A stretch of 20,825 nucleotides of DNA from Candidatus Parcubacteria bacterium (GCA_023391075.1 JAEWBQ010000026.1:1-20825); one strand, 5' to 3'. Counted from the stretch's first letter, positions 6,850 to 12,749 are shown. Notes: generated by a model from the letters alone, not told the origin. Made by a program: numbers and translations.

Positions 6850-7515
6850 TTAGTAGCAGTTTGTGTAATTATAGCTTCCAATTGCTGTGCTTGTGCAGCT
6901 GGTTGAACCGCTACCACCGTAGCAGTTGGTATACGCGGTGCTGCCGATGTTATTTGTCGAACAGCTGGTGGATCCACTGCTACTGCCATAGCAATTTGAG
7001 TAGGCACTGCTGCCGACTGTATTGGTTGAGCAGGTCGTTGAGCCACCATCGCCGTAGCAGTTCGTGTATACCGAGCTACTAATATTATTGGTGGTACAGC
7101 TCGTTGAGCCGCCGCCACCATAACAATTGGTATAGGTCGAGGAACCTACGTTGTTGCTTGAACAGTTCGTGGGACCCGCAGTGTTCGACGAGTATGAGTG
7201 CGAGGCGGGTTGATAGGAGCTAGGTGGGGTGTATGTGTTATTTTCTGAGCTGTAATCCGTACTACCTACGGCCGGTACTGTTGAAGATGCGGGAGCAGGT
7301 GTGCTGGATGGGCGCGGTTGAGTTATGCTTTGTGTTTGGACTGCGGAGGCCGAAGGGATCTGCGACTCACTTGGGGTGGTGCGGTTCGCTGCGCCTGCGG
7401 CAATTACGAGAAGGATAAACGCCCCACCTGTCGCAATTACGAAGTCGCGTTTAAATCCATGCTTCTTTGAAGGATGGCTCTTATTAGATTTAGTCGGTTT
7501 TATTGCTAAGCTCAT
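6850..7515 (-). CDS. Membrane-anchored, surface-exposed protein with five cysteine-pair repeats
   Basis: 221 residues from ATG 7515. Residues 1-24 are basic and cytosolic; residues 25-43 (FVIATGGAFILLVIAAGAA) form one membrane segment. A Ser/Thr/Pro/Gln linker follows (about 44-113), then five imperfect repeats of 22-23 residues to the C-terminus. Each repeat has the form STSC-x12-C-Y-G-x-G with a conserved Y-T-N-C-Y end. Cysteines fall at 118, 131, 140, 153, 162, 175, 185, 198, 207 and 220: within a repeat always 13 apart, between repeats 9, 9, 10 and 9. Such strict spacing outside the membrane suggests disulfide-bonded or wall-exposed structure. No catalytic motif is seen. The protein ends exactly within a repeat (YTNCY). 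A -10-like GATAAT lies at 7534-7529. The exact family is not recognised. Confidence 0.82.
   Translation of the reverse strand: MSLAIKPTKSNKSHPSKKHGFKRDFVIATGGAFILLVIAAGAANRTTPSESQIPSASAVQTQSITQPRPSSTPAPASSTVPAVGSTDYSSENNTYTPPSSYQPASHSYSSNTAGPTNCSSNNVGSSTYTNCYGGGGSTSCTTNNISSSVYTNCYGDGGSTTCSTNTVGSSAYSNCYGSSSGSTSCSTNNIGSTAYTNCYGGSGSTSCTSTAIGSYNYTNCY
6853..7176 (-). repeat. Tandem coding repeat, about 4.9 units of 66-69 bp
   Basis: The DNA encoding residues 114-221 of the cysteine-repeat protein is itself repetitive: a unit encoding tyrosine-threonine-asparagine-cysteine-tyrosine-glycine recurs with a period of 66 bp (69 bp once). Synonymous positions vary between copies, so the copies have been diverging under selection on the protein rather than being a recent expansion. 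Confidence 0.85.
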
Positions 7516-7528
7516 AACTTAAGATCAG

Positions 7529-7534
7529 ATTATC
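7529..7534 (-). promoter_or_regulatory. -10-like box for the cysteine-repeat gene
   Basis: GATAAT on the minus strand (7534-7529), 13 bases before ATG 7515, with no Shine-Dalgarno sequence between. The -35 region is not convincing. A 6-bp hairpin (AACCCT/AGGGTT, 7580-7597) lies further upstream. Confidence 0.3.
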
Positions 7535-7650
7535 ATGAGTTGTATCGTTATGGAATATAACTATAGGCGTACTTGTGCAAACCCTACCGGCAGGGTTGTG
7601 GACTGACTTTGGCTGACAATACGAGGTATAGTGGTCAGTATAGTGACATC

Positions 7651-7680
7651 AAAAAATCGCCTCTATAAGAGAAGCGATTT
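7651..7680 (-). terminator. Intrinsic terminator of the tRNA-Met transcript
   Basis: On the minus strand AAATCGC (7680-7674) pairs with GCGATTT (7660-7654), with an inner CTCT/AGAG pairing, and is followed by a run of six T (7656-7651). It lies about 20 bases after the 3' end of the tRNA. Confidence 0.8.
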
Positions 7681-7700
7681 AGTGGAATTGAATTCTAATT

Positions 7701-7777
7701 TGGTAGCAGCGACAGGGATCGAACCTGTGACCTTAGGCTTATGAGTCCTACGCTCTAACCAACTGAGCTACGCTGCC
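7701..7777 (-). tRNA. tRNA-Met (CAU), elongator type
   Basis: 77 bases on the minus strand with encoded CCA. Acceptor stem GGCAGCG/CGCTGCT (G1-U72 wobble at the end), D arm GCTC..GAGC with AGTTGGTTA loop, anticodon loop CTCATAA, T arm ACAGG-TTCGATC-CCTGT. The G1-U72 pair and ordinary D arm argue against an initiator tRNA. A CAU anticodon can also belong to tRNA-Ile2 (lysidine-modified by TilS, encoded at 11876), which the sequence alone does not exclude. The last pair of the anticodon stem (31-39) is an A-G mismatch. Confidence 0.9.
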
Positions 7778-7804
7778 AAATGTGATGTATGTCGTAAGGT
7801 TCGA

Positions 7805-7880
7805 TAGCAGGGCGGACGGTTGGTCAGAGCGTCCTACGCGAATCATTACGCCGAAGGCTCTCCAACTGAGCTGTACTGCC
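7805..7880 (-). pseudogene. Degenerate tRNA-like sequence upstream of tRNA-Met
   Basis: Read on the minus strand, the 5' part GGCAGTACAGCTCAGTTGG matches the functional tRNA-Met 5' end closely, and the 3' part CTGCTA matches its acceptor end, at a total of 76 bases. The D arm GCTC-AGTTGGA-GAGC has a shortened loop. The middle can fold as a hairpin around GCG-TAATGATT-CGC, but the T arm (GGACG..CGTCC with an 11-base loop) lacks TTCGA and no CCA follows. It lies directly behind a strong extended -10 box and ahead of the real tRNA, so it is probably co-transcribed. The likeliest explanation is a decayed first copy in a two-tRNA operon; a functional tRNA-like leader is the less likely alternative. 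Confidence 0.55.
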
Positions 7881-7895
7881 ACAATTACTCTGGTG

Positions 7896-7904
7896 ATTGT
7901 AGCA
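7896..7904 (-). promoter_or_regulatory. Extended -10 promoter for the tRNA-like / tRNA-Met unit
   Basis: TGC-TACAAT on the minus strand (7904-7896) is an extended -10 element; a clear -35 box is not visible. Transcription would start near 7889, nine bases before the tRNA-like sequence. Confidence 0.55.
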
Positions 7905-7941
7905 GATTGAAATTGATTTTTCCAGAGGGGTGGGAGCGGGA

Positions 7942-7969
7942 TTGCAAAACAAACCGCAAGTGGTATGAT
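7942..7969 (+). promoter_or_regulatory. Promoter of the orphan gene at 8003
   Basis: TTGCAA (7942-7947), 16-base spacer and TATGAT (7964-7969) preceded by TGG (extended -10). It is back-to-back with the tRNA promoter at 7896-7904. Confidence 0.6.
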
Positions 7970-8002
7970 ATGAGCATCATTTAACGGTGGGTATGGGGCG
8001 CA

Positions 8003-8671
8003 ATGAGTGAGATTCCAGATTGGCCAGGGTATGACGAAAGTAAATACGAACTGCGAAATGGAATACCGGTGCCGTTTAGCCGGTCGGATCGTTTGTTTCG
8101 CGAGGGGTACCTCGACTATGTCAAAGCTACGCAGCTAGGTGGTTCTATCGGGCACCGGGCGCTGTGGGCCTGCTTGTACGACGATATTCATCATGTTTAC
8201 ATGCAGCAGGCGCATGTACTGGATCCCGGGCGTCCTGGCGGCCTTACGGCAGACCACCCTTTTACCGGACACCGCTTACCTATCGACATCCGCCACGTTA
8301 CGGAGACACGGGTTGACGAGCAGGGACAGGAGCACCGCCTGAAGCGCGTCGAGTATCTCAGGCGACGACTTGGTGAATTGTCGGCCGAGGCGGCGAAGAG
8401 TGATACTGAAGTGACGGACCGCGAGAAGGCTGACGTGCTGTTCGATCTCATCAATCCACATAAGTGGGCGGTTGGTATAGTTTCAATTCGTGAGCACCAC
8501 CAGCAACTGCTGTATCCGCCAAAAGGTGAATTTGCCGTTGGCGAATTTGGTGAAGCGGAGAATAGTTTCCTTGAGAGCGTCGTGCTGTATAGTCCGGTGG
8601 CCAACGCGCCTGCTGCTGAGTCCCATGGACTTATTATCGATCCGGCACTGCCTGATCGTCTGGCGGCCTAG
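8003..8671 (+). CDS. Hypothetical cytosolic protein, unknown family
   Basis: 222 residues from ATG 8003, about 27 bases after the predicted transcription start, with only a weak GGGG-type ribosome binding site. The product is polar without signal peptide or membrane segment. Noticeable features are a His-rich stretch near residues 60-75 (DDIHHVYMQQAHVLDPG), a charged and probably helical region at about 105-145 (many Arg, Glu and Lys), and the segment HKWAVGIVSIREHHQQLLYPP at about 153-173 followed by GEFAVGEFGEAE. The clustered His and acidic residues might bind metal, but no pattern of a known hydrolase is clear. The codon pattern and promoter support a real gene. It is followed by 183 bases of leader to the polymerase cassette. 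I do not recognise the family. Confidence 0.68.
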   Translation: MSEIPDWPGYDESKYELRNGIPVPFSRSDRLFREGYLDYVKATQLGGSIGHRALWACLYDDIHHVYMQQAHVLDPGRPGGLTADHPFTGHRLPIDIRHVTETRVDEQGQEHRLKRVEYLRRRLGELSAEAAKSDTEVTDREKADVLFDLINPHKWAVGIVSIREHHQQLLYPPKGEFAVGEFGEAENSFLESVVLYSPVANAPAAESHGLIIDPALPDRLAA

Positions 8672-8786
8672 CGCTAGGCACTGCGACGCGCTATACTAAA
8701 ATTATCCACGCGATACACACTGGCCAACCAGGCAAAGCGTCCCTCGCGAATGGTCATTCATTTATTGTCTTCGGGGGCTCGCTAGA

Positions 8787-8807
8787 AACGGGCAAGCCAA
8801 CGGGCAA
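8787..8807 (+). repeat. Direct repeat in the leader of the polymerase cassette
   Basis: AACGGGCAA occurs at 8787-8795 and again at 8799-8807, a 12-base period close to one helical turn, which is the spacing expected of a protein binding site. The rest of the 183-base interval 8672-8854 contains a TATACT (8692-8697) without a good -35 box and no credible gene. Confidence 0.45.
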
Positions 8808-8825
8808 ACAATTCAAGAATCGTTT

Positions 8826-8844
8826 CTCTAACTAACTTTTAGAG
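8826..8844 (+). promoter_or_regulatory. Hairpin covering the ribosome binding site of the polymerase cassette
   Basis: CTCTAA (8826-8831) pairs with TTAGAG (8839-8844) around a 7-base loop. The 3' arm contains the first part of the AGAGGA ribosome binding site (8841-8846) used by the ATG at 8855, so folding would reduce translation of the first gene and of the coupled genes after it. The stem is only 6 bp and lacks other support. Confidence 0.35.
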
Positions 8845-8854
8845 GATACTTGAG

Positions 8855-9121
8855 ATGGATGACGAAACTTTTTTGAACGAGCGCGTTGAGGTGCTGGCAA
8901 GCTTTGGGACGGGGCTGCATGTTTGCCGGCCGATTAAGTTCCGGCGGGCGAGCGGCCGAGAAATTATCATCAGTGAACTAGGCCTGCGCCACCCGACGGC
9001 GCATGGCCAGCGCATGGTCCATGTGTTTGACGTGACTGATGGCGGCGCGGACTACCGGTTGGAGTTTGATAGCGAGCGGCTGACCTGGACGTTGACGCGG
9101 GAGGCGGACCACTATGAGTAG
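8855..9121 (+). CDS. Small protein, first gene of the Y-polymerase cassette
   Basis: 88 residues from ATG 8855, with an AGAGGA ribosome binding site 8 bases upstream. No membrane segment or signal peptide. The sequence has a basic middle (CRPIKFRRASGREI, about 24-37), then HPTAHGQRMVHVFDV and an acidic/aromatic C-terminus (YRLEFDSERLTWTLTREADHYE, positions 67-88) that looks beta-rich. Its last 8 bases overlap the next small gene, which in turn overlaps the polymerase gene by 8 bases, so the three are translated in a coupled way. Firmicute Y-family polymerases often sit with small YolD-like proteins, but no clear YolD similarity is visible. A role as accessory or regulator of the polymerase is inference from position only. 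Confidence 0.7.
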   Translation: MDDETFLNERVEVLASFGTGLHVCRPIKFRRASGREIIISELGLRHPTAHGQRMVHVFDVTDGGADYRLEFDSERLTWTLTREADHYE

Positions 9122-9236
9122 GAAGCTGCCATACATTCCACTGACGACCCCGCTCTGGCGAGGGCCGAAGCGGGCACTGCAGAACATGCTGATTAAATTG
9201 TACGACCTATACGGCGCGGAGGCGGGCGATGAATAG
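9114..9236 (+). CDS. 40-residue protein between the 88-residue gene and the Y-family polymerase
   Basis: ATG 9114 to TAG 9234-9236 encodes 40 residues, beginning MSRKLPYIPLTTPLWRGPKR. GGGAGG lies about 10 bases ahead of the ATG. The gene overlaps the preceding one by 8 bases (9114-9121) and the polymerase gene by 8 bases (9229-9236), filling exactly the space between them, which strongly argues that it is translated. The N-terminal half is basic and Pro-rich; the rest, LQNMLIKLYDLYGAEAGDE, looks like a short amphipathic helix with an acidic end. A short peptide with a Pro-rich linear stretch could dock on a polymerase or sliding clamp, but no canonical clamp-binding motif is evident and the function is unknown. 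Confidence 0.65.
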   Translation: MSRKLPYIPLTTPLWRGPKRALQNMLIKLYDLYGAEAGDE

Positions 9237-10461
9237 TCACTACAATCCGGCACGTCCACTCATCATGCACATCGACCTGAATAGTTGTTTTGCGACCGTC
9301 GAGCAACAGTCGCGTCCCCTGCTCCGTGGCCGGCCGGTAGCAGTCGTTAATCGCCGCACGATGCACACGGCTGTCGTGACGGCCAGCTACGAAGCGAAAG
9401 CGCGTGGCGTCAAGGTCGGTATGGCGCTCCAGGAGGCGGCCAAGCTGGCGCCCGGTCTGATAGCGCTCGAAACCGATCCGGCAAAGTACCGCTTCGTCTA
9501 CCACAAGCTGCTTAATATCATGAACGATTACAGTGCGCAGGTGACGATGAAAAGTATCGACGAGGGGGTGATCGACTTTACCCAGGCGACGCCTGATATG
9601 CAGGCGCGGTCGCTTGAGGAGATCGGTCATGAGATTAAGCGGCGACTACGCGACGAAGTGGGGAATTATATGCGTTGTAACGTTGGGATTGGGCCAAATC
9701 GGTTTTTGGCTAAGATGGCGGCAAGTTTGCATAAGCCGGACGGCTTGGACGTGATAACGGCCGAAAATCTGCGTGAGGTCTACGCGGGGCTGAAGCTGAT
9801 GGATTTGACAGGTATTGCCTCGCATTATGCTAAGCGCTTGAACGGTGTGGGGATTTATACGCCACTTGAGTTTTTGGATGCCGACGAAGTGACGCTACGG
9901 CGCGTGGTGTTTAAGAGTATTGTCGGCACGCAGTGGTACGAGCGGTTGCGCGGCTGGGAAGTCGACGACGTGACGCATGAGCTCAAGACGATCGGGCGCC
10001 AGTATGTGCTCGATGAACGAAACCTGCCGTTTCAGGCTATTGCTGAGCGGCTGCACGTGCTGTGCGAATCGGTCGGGACGCGGCTGCGAGCCCAGGGGCT
10101 GGCGGCCCGAGGCGTGTCGGTGTACGTCAAGACGAACGAGCGGCAGTACTGGCAGTCGCGGCATATGGCGATGTTGCCGTTTTCGCAGGATCAGGCGATT
10201 TATGCCCAAGCTTGCCACCTGTTGACGCAGGCGCCGACAGGTATTCGTGAGCTCGGTGTCACCTGCTACGAACTGCAGCCTGATGATGATCCGCAGCTGA
10301 CGATCTTTGGCAACGAAGTCGCCAGGGAGCGGGCCGTGACGCAAGCGGTCGATACGATCAATCAGCGGTATGGTGAACGGACGATCCACTCCGGCCACAC
10401 GCTGAATACGCCGCGGTCACTGACGCCGAAGATTCCGTTTGGAAGCACGCGATTCTTGTAG
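9229..10461 (+). CDS. Y-family DNA polymerase (DinB/UmuC-like, translesion synthesis)
   Basis: 410 residues from ATG 9229, with GGAGGCG ahead of it inside the preceding gene. Palm motifs are present: HIDLNSCFATVEQ (D16; N18 replaces the second Asp as in UmuC-type proteins; F21 at the steric-gate position, with C20 before it) and KSIDEGVID (D111, E112, the other catalytic acids). The finger region RGRPVAVVNRR / ASYEAKARGVKVGM, GIGPNRFLAKMAAS..KPDGL and a helix-hairpin-helix-like GIASHYAKRLNGVGIYTPLE follow, then the little-finger domain to about 350. Such polymerases copy past damaged bases at low fidelity. The C-terminal ~50 residues are polar and include QLTIFGN, which resembles a clamp-binding QLxLF peptide (inference). 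It is the last gene of a three-gene overlapping unit. Confidence 0.92.
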   Translation: MNSHYNPARPLIMHIDLNSCFATVEQQSRPLLRGRPVAVVNRRTMHTAVVTASYEAKARGVKVGMALQEAAKLAPGLIALETDPAKYRFVYHKLLNIMNDYSAQVTMKSIDEGVIDFTQATPDMQARSLEEIGHEIKRRLRDEVGNYMRCNVGIGPNRFLAKMAASLHKPDGLDVITAENLREVYAGLKLMDLTGIASHYAKRLNGVGIYTPLEFLDADEVTLRRVVFKSIVGTQWYERLRGWEVDDVTHELKTIGRQYVLDERNLPFQAIAERLHVLCESVGTRLRAQGLAARGVSVYVKTNERQYWQSRHMAMLPFSQDQAIYAQACHLLTQAPTGIRELGVTCYELQPDDDPQLTIFGNEVARERAVTQAVDTINQRYGERTIHSGHTLNTPRSLTPKIPFGSTRFL

Positions 10462-10466
10462 AAACC

Positions 10467-10496
10467 TTGCGGGCGGGAAGATGCTAATGGTATAAA
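10467..10496 (+). promoter_or_regulatory. Extended -10 promoter for the first prepilin
   Basis: TTGCGG (10467-10472), 18-base spacer, TGG-TATAAA (10488-10496). The ATG at 10507 follows the -10 box by 10 bases and there is no Shine-Dalgarno sequence, so the message would have a leader of about 3-4 bases. Confidence 0.6.
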
Positions 10497-10506
10497 TAGA
10501 AGCACT

Positions 10507-11109
10507 ATGAATCGGTGGGGACGGACACGAAAAGGGTTTACGATTGTCGAGCTACTCATTGTCATTATCGTGATCGCGATCTTGGCGGCGATTGTTATCG
10601 TGGCTTATAACGGAATCACAACGCGTGCTTTTAATGCTCGCGTGCAAGCTGACATTCGAAACGTACAGAACCTCGTCGAGGCGTATAACGCGCAGAACGG
10701 TTCATATCCTTCAACGGGCGGGTTAAGTACGGTGTTGACTGACGCGAACTGTCCTGGCGGCACACATCAGGCAAACTGGGTGCCAGGGGTCACAAGCACA
10801 TTACCACAATCGCAACCCAATAGCGGTCTATCTGGTCAGCGTGGCTGCTATATGTATTCGAGTGACGGCACGAGTTACGTGATTAGCGCCTGGAATGCTA
10901 TCAACGGGGGGCCGCAAAATACGACGATGTACCATCGCTTAGGGTATCGCGAGATGACGTATGTTAATTCAAACGCGTATTACTGCAACCACGTCAACAT
11001 TGGCGGCAGCTCGACGGGTACCTACGTCGCGACGTCGGACTATTACAAGTATTCGTACACGGTTACAAATATCACGACCTGTAACGAGACACCACCAGCC
11101 GGGGCGTAA
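10507..11109 (+). CDS. Type IV prepilin-like protein
   Basis: 200 residues. The type III signal is complete: a short basic leader (MNRWGRTRKG), cleavage expected after G10, mature end FTIVELLIVI with Glu at mature position 5 (E15), and a hydrophobic helix to about residue 34. Prepilin peptidase would cut and methylate it, and the protein would enter a type IV pilus or related filament or export system. The globular part is Gly/Ser/Thr/Tyr-rich and contains four cysteines (ANCPGG, RGCYMY, YYCNHV, TTCNET), enough for two disulfides outside the cell. No other pilus assembly gene is in the window. The predicted start falls 10 bases after a -10 box. The 56-residue gene begins 12 bases after its stop. 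Confidence 0.93.
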   Translation: MNRWGRTRKGFTIVELLIVIIVIAILAAIVIVAYNGITTRAFNARVQADIRNVQNLVEAYNAQNGSYPSTGGLSTVLTDANCPGGTHQANWVPGVTSTLPQSQPNSGLSGQRGCYMYSSDGTSYVISAWNAINGGPQNTTMYHRLGYREMTYVNSNAYYCNHVNIGGSSTGTYVATSDYYKYSYTVTNITTCNETPPAGA

Positions 11110-11115
11110 TATACT
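11086..11115 (+). promoter_or_regulatory. Promoter of the 56-residue membrane protein, leaderless spacing
   Basis: GAGACA (11086-11091), 18-base spacer, TATACT (11110-11115), overlapping the end of the first pilin gene. Only six bases (AGGAAC) separate TATACT from the ATG at 11122, the same distance as at hrcA. Confidence 0.5.
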
Positions 11116-11121
11116 AGGAAC

Positions 11122-11292
11122 ATGAAAGTACTTATTTTTATCTTCACCACCATCGGCGGAATTGCCGGCGCATACCTGCCGGCCACCTGGGGTGACACTG
11201 ATATGTTTAGCGCGGCAAGCATTCTGTTCGGCATGATCGGCGGCCTAGTCGGGATTTGGTTGGCGGTGGTCGTCGCGAAGCGATGGGGGTAG
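11122..11292 (+). CDS. Small two-helix membrane protein of 56 residues
   Basis: ATG 11122 to TAG 11290-11292. The protein begins MKVLIFIFTTIGGIAGAYLP and has two hydrophobic segments (about 2-19 and 29-50) joined by a short loop with TWGDTDMFS, and a basic end AKRWG. Glycines in both helices (IGGIAGA; FGMIGGLVG) suggest tight helix packing. Its last 10 bases overlap the start of the second prepilin, so the two are probably translated together. It lies between two pilin genes and could assist pilin handling or just be a neighbour; the sequence gives no further clue. The first helix is not a convincing cleavable signal peptide. No family is recognised with certainty. Confidence 0.75.
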   Translation: MKVLIFIFTTIGGIAGAYLPATWGDTDMFSAASILFGMIGGLVGIWLAVVVAKRWG

Positions 11293-11879
11293 GGGTGAAG
11301 CGTGGCTTTACGATCGTCGAGCTCCTTATCGTCATTGTCGTGATTGCGATTTTGGCAGCGATCACGATCGTGGCATATAACAGCATCCAGCAGCGCGCCA
11401 ACAACAGCGCGCGTATCGCAAACGCTCAACAGGCAATCAAAGAAGTGACGGCGTACATCAACACCTATGGCAAATATCCGTTCACTGGGGTGAGTTGTAT
11501 TGGCAACGGCTTTGCGGCTGGTAACACGAAGTGTTGGGGGATTGACAGTGCAACGCCAGCGGGACGTTCGAGCGTATTCAATGACACCGAACTGGTGAAG
11601 ATTGGTTCTTTACCCAACAACACTACGCCACCCGTGCAAGCTGCATCATGGCAGGCGCTGGGACCTGTCTATATATATAGCTCCAGCTATACGGTAGACG
11701 GCGCCGCGAACCCCCTCATCGTGCTGTACTTTTTGGATGGCAGGGATCAGGAGTGTGCCGGTGGCCGCATCGTCACTTCGACGGCGACAAATACGTTTAC
11801 GACCGTGACGAGCTCACCGCGTAATTCGGGTAACTCCGGCAGCGGGACCATGTGCTATGTGGCGATGGATGGGCCGTGA
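11283..11879 (+). CDS. Second type IV prepilin-like protein
   Basis: 198 residues from ATG 11283, which overlaps the end of the small membrane protein gene. A GTG at 11295 is a possible alternative and would give a 4-residue leader (VKRG). The signal KRG / FTIVELLIVIVVIAILAAI is cut after G8, with Glu at mature position 5 (E13). The first ~35 mature residues are almost the same as in the pilin at 10507, while the globular parts differ, so the two are paralogs sharing an assembly signal. Four cysteines (VSCIGN, TKCWGI, QECAGG, TMCYVA) again allow two disulfides. A hydrophobic strand NPLIVLYFLDG (about 145-155) and a Ser/Thr-rich end follow. The stop codon overlaps the tilS start (GTGA), so the pilin and an RNA-modifying enzyme are co-translated. 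Confidence 0.9.
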   Translation: MGVGVKRGFTIVELLIVIVVIAILAAITIVAYNSIQQRANNSARIANAQQAIKEVTAYINTYGKYPFTGVSCIGNGFAAGNTKCWGIDSATPAGRSSVFNDTELVKIGSLPNNTTPPVQAASWQALGPVYIYSSSYTVDGAANPLIVLYFLDGRDQECAGGRIVTSTATNTFTTVTSSPRNSGNSGSGTMCYVAMDGP

Positions 11880-12748
11880 TAGCGTCACCTGAACGATATA
11901 TTGTCGCGGTGAGCGGCGGGATTGATTCGATGGTGTTGCTCCATCAGCTCCATCAGCAAGCTCAACATGAGCTCATCGTGGCGCATTTTGATCACGGGAT
12001 TCGTGAGGATTCAGCGGCCGACGCACGGTTTGTCGCGGCGGCCGCCCGGGGCTACGGACTGCCTTTTGTGAGTGAGCGAGTGGAACTGGGGCCTGGCGCA
12101 AGTGAAGATGCGGCCCGACGTGCCCGCTATGATTTTTTGCAGCGTGTGGCTGCCGAGTACGCGGCGGTCATCGTGACGGCGCATCATGCTGATGATGTGA
12201 TTGAGACGATCGCCCTCAATATTCTGCGTGGCACCGGCTGGCGGGGGCTGGCGGTTATGGAGCGCACAGGAGTCATGCGTCCGCTGCTACGAACGACAAA
12301 GCAGCAGCTGCGCGACTACGCGCTGGCGCACCGGCTGGAATGGGTCGAAGACAGCACGAACGCGGACGATACCTATACCCGAAACCGGCTCCGCCGACAA
12401 TTGGGACGACACGTCCAGTTTGAGCAGCGCCAGGCGCTCCTGATGATGTGGAGCCGGCAACGGGAGCTTCGGCGAGCGATCGACCGCGAGTTGGAACGAT
12501 TCTTGTCGCCGCATCACGACTACGACCGCTACCTGATGACGATGGTCGACGACGTCGCAGCGCACGAACTTCTACGGGCTATGGTAATGCATGCTGGTGG
12601 CCCGAGTCCGCTGCGGCCTCAAGCGGAGCGCGCCCTTATCGCCATCAAGGTGGCTCGACCGGGGAGTATTCATGATGTCGGTGATGGCACGCGCCTACGA
12701 TTTACACGTCAGACCTTTGTTGTCGAACACTCATCGACAGTGCTATGA
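11876..12748 (+). CDS. tilS: tRNA(Ile)-lysidine synthase, short form
   Basis: 290 residues from GTG 11876, which overlaps the pilin stop as GTGA; a GTG at 11852 in frame is possible but less likely. The enzyme adenylates C34 of tRNA-Ile2 (CAU) and attaches lysine, so that it reads AUA. The PP-loop SGGIDS (13-18) binds ATP. AHFDHGIREDSAADARFV, ARRARYDFL and AHHADDVIETIALNILRGTGWRGL are the conserved catalytic and tRNA-contacting stretches, and EDSTNADDTYTRNRLR follows. The usual C-terminal domain of the long E. coli-type enzyme (about 430 residues) is reduced, as in short TilS proteins of other bacteria. It ends inside the -10 box of the ftsH promoter. Confidence 0.92.
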   Translation: MIASPERYIVAVSGGIDSMVLLHQLHQQAQHELIVAHFDHGIREDSAADARFVAAAARGYGLPFVSERVELGPGASEDAARRARYDFLQRVAAEYAAVIVTAHHADDVIETIALNILRGTGWRGLAVMERTGVMRPLLRTTKQQLRDYALAHRLEWVEDSTNADDTYTRNRLRRQLGRHVQFEQRQALLMMWSRQRELRRAIDRELERFLSPHHDYDRYLMTMVDDVAAHELLRAMVMHAGGPSPLRPQAERALIAIKVARPGSIHDVGDGTRLRFTRQTFVVEHSSTVL

Positions 12749-12749
12749 T
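12720..12749 (+). promoter_or_regulatory. Promoter of ftsH
   Basis: TTGTCG (12720-12725), 18-base spacer, TGC-TATGAT (12741-12749, extended -10). The -10 box contains the stop codon of tilS. Leader of about 50 bases; AAAGGAAA (12786-12793) lies 11 bases before the ATG. Confidence 0.55.

Noticed and set aside
7580..7597. Hairpin AACCCT/AGGGTT upstream of the cysteine-repeat gene
   Set aside because: Six base pairs without a T-run and no link to a start site; no function can be supported.
8750..8785. An 11-codon frame (ATG to TAG) in the leader of the polymerase cassette, as a possible leader peptide
   Set aside because: No ribosome binding site and no run of regulatory codons; chance frames of this size are expected.
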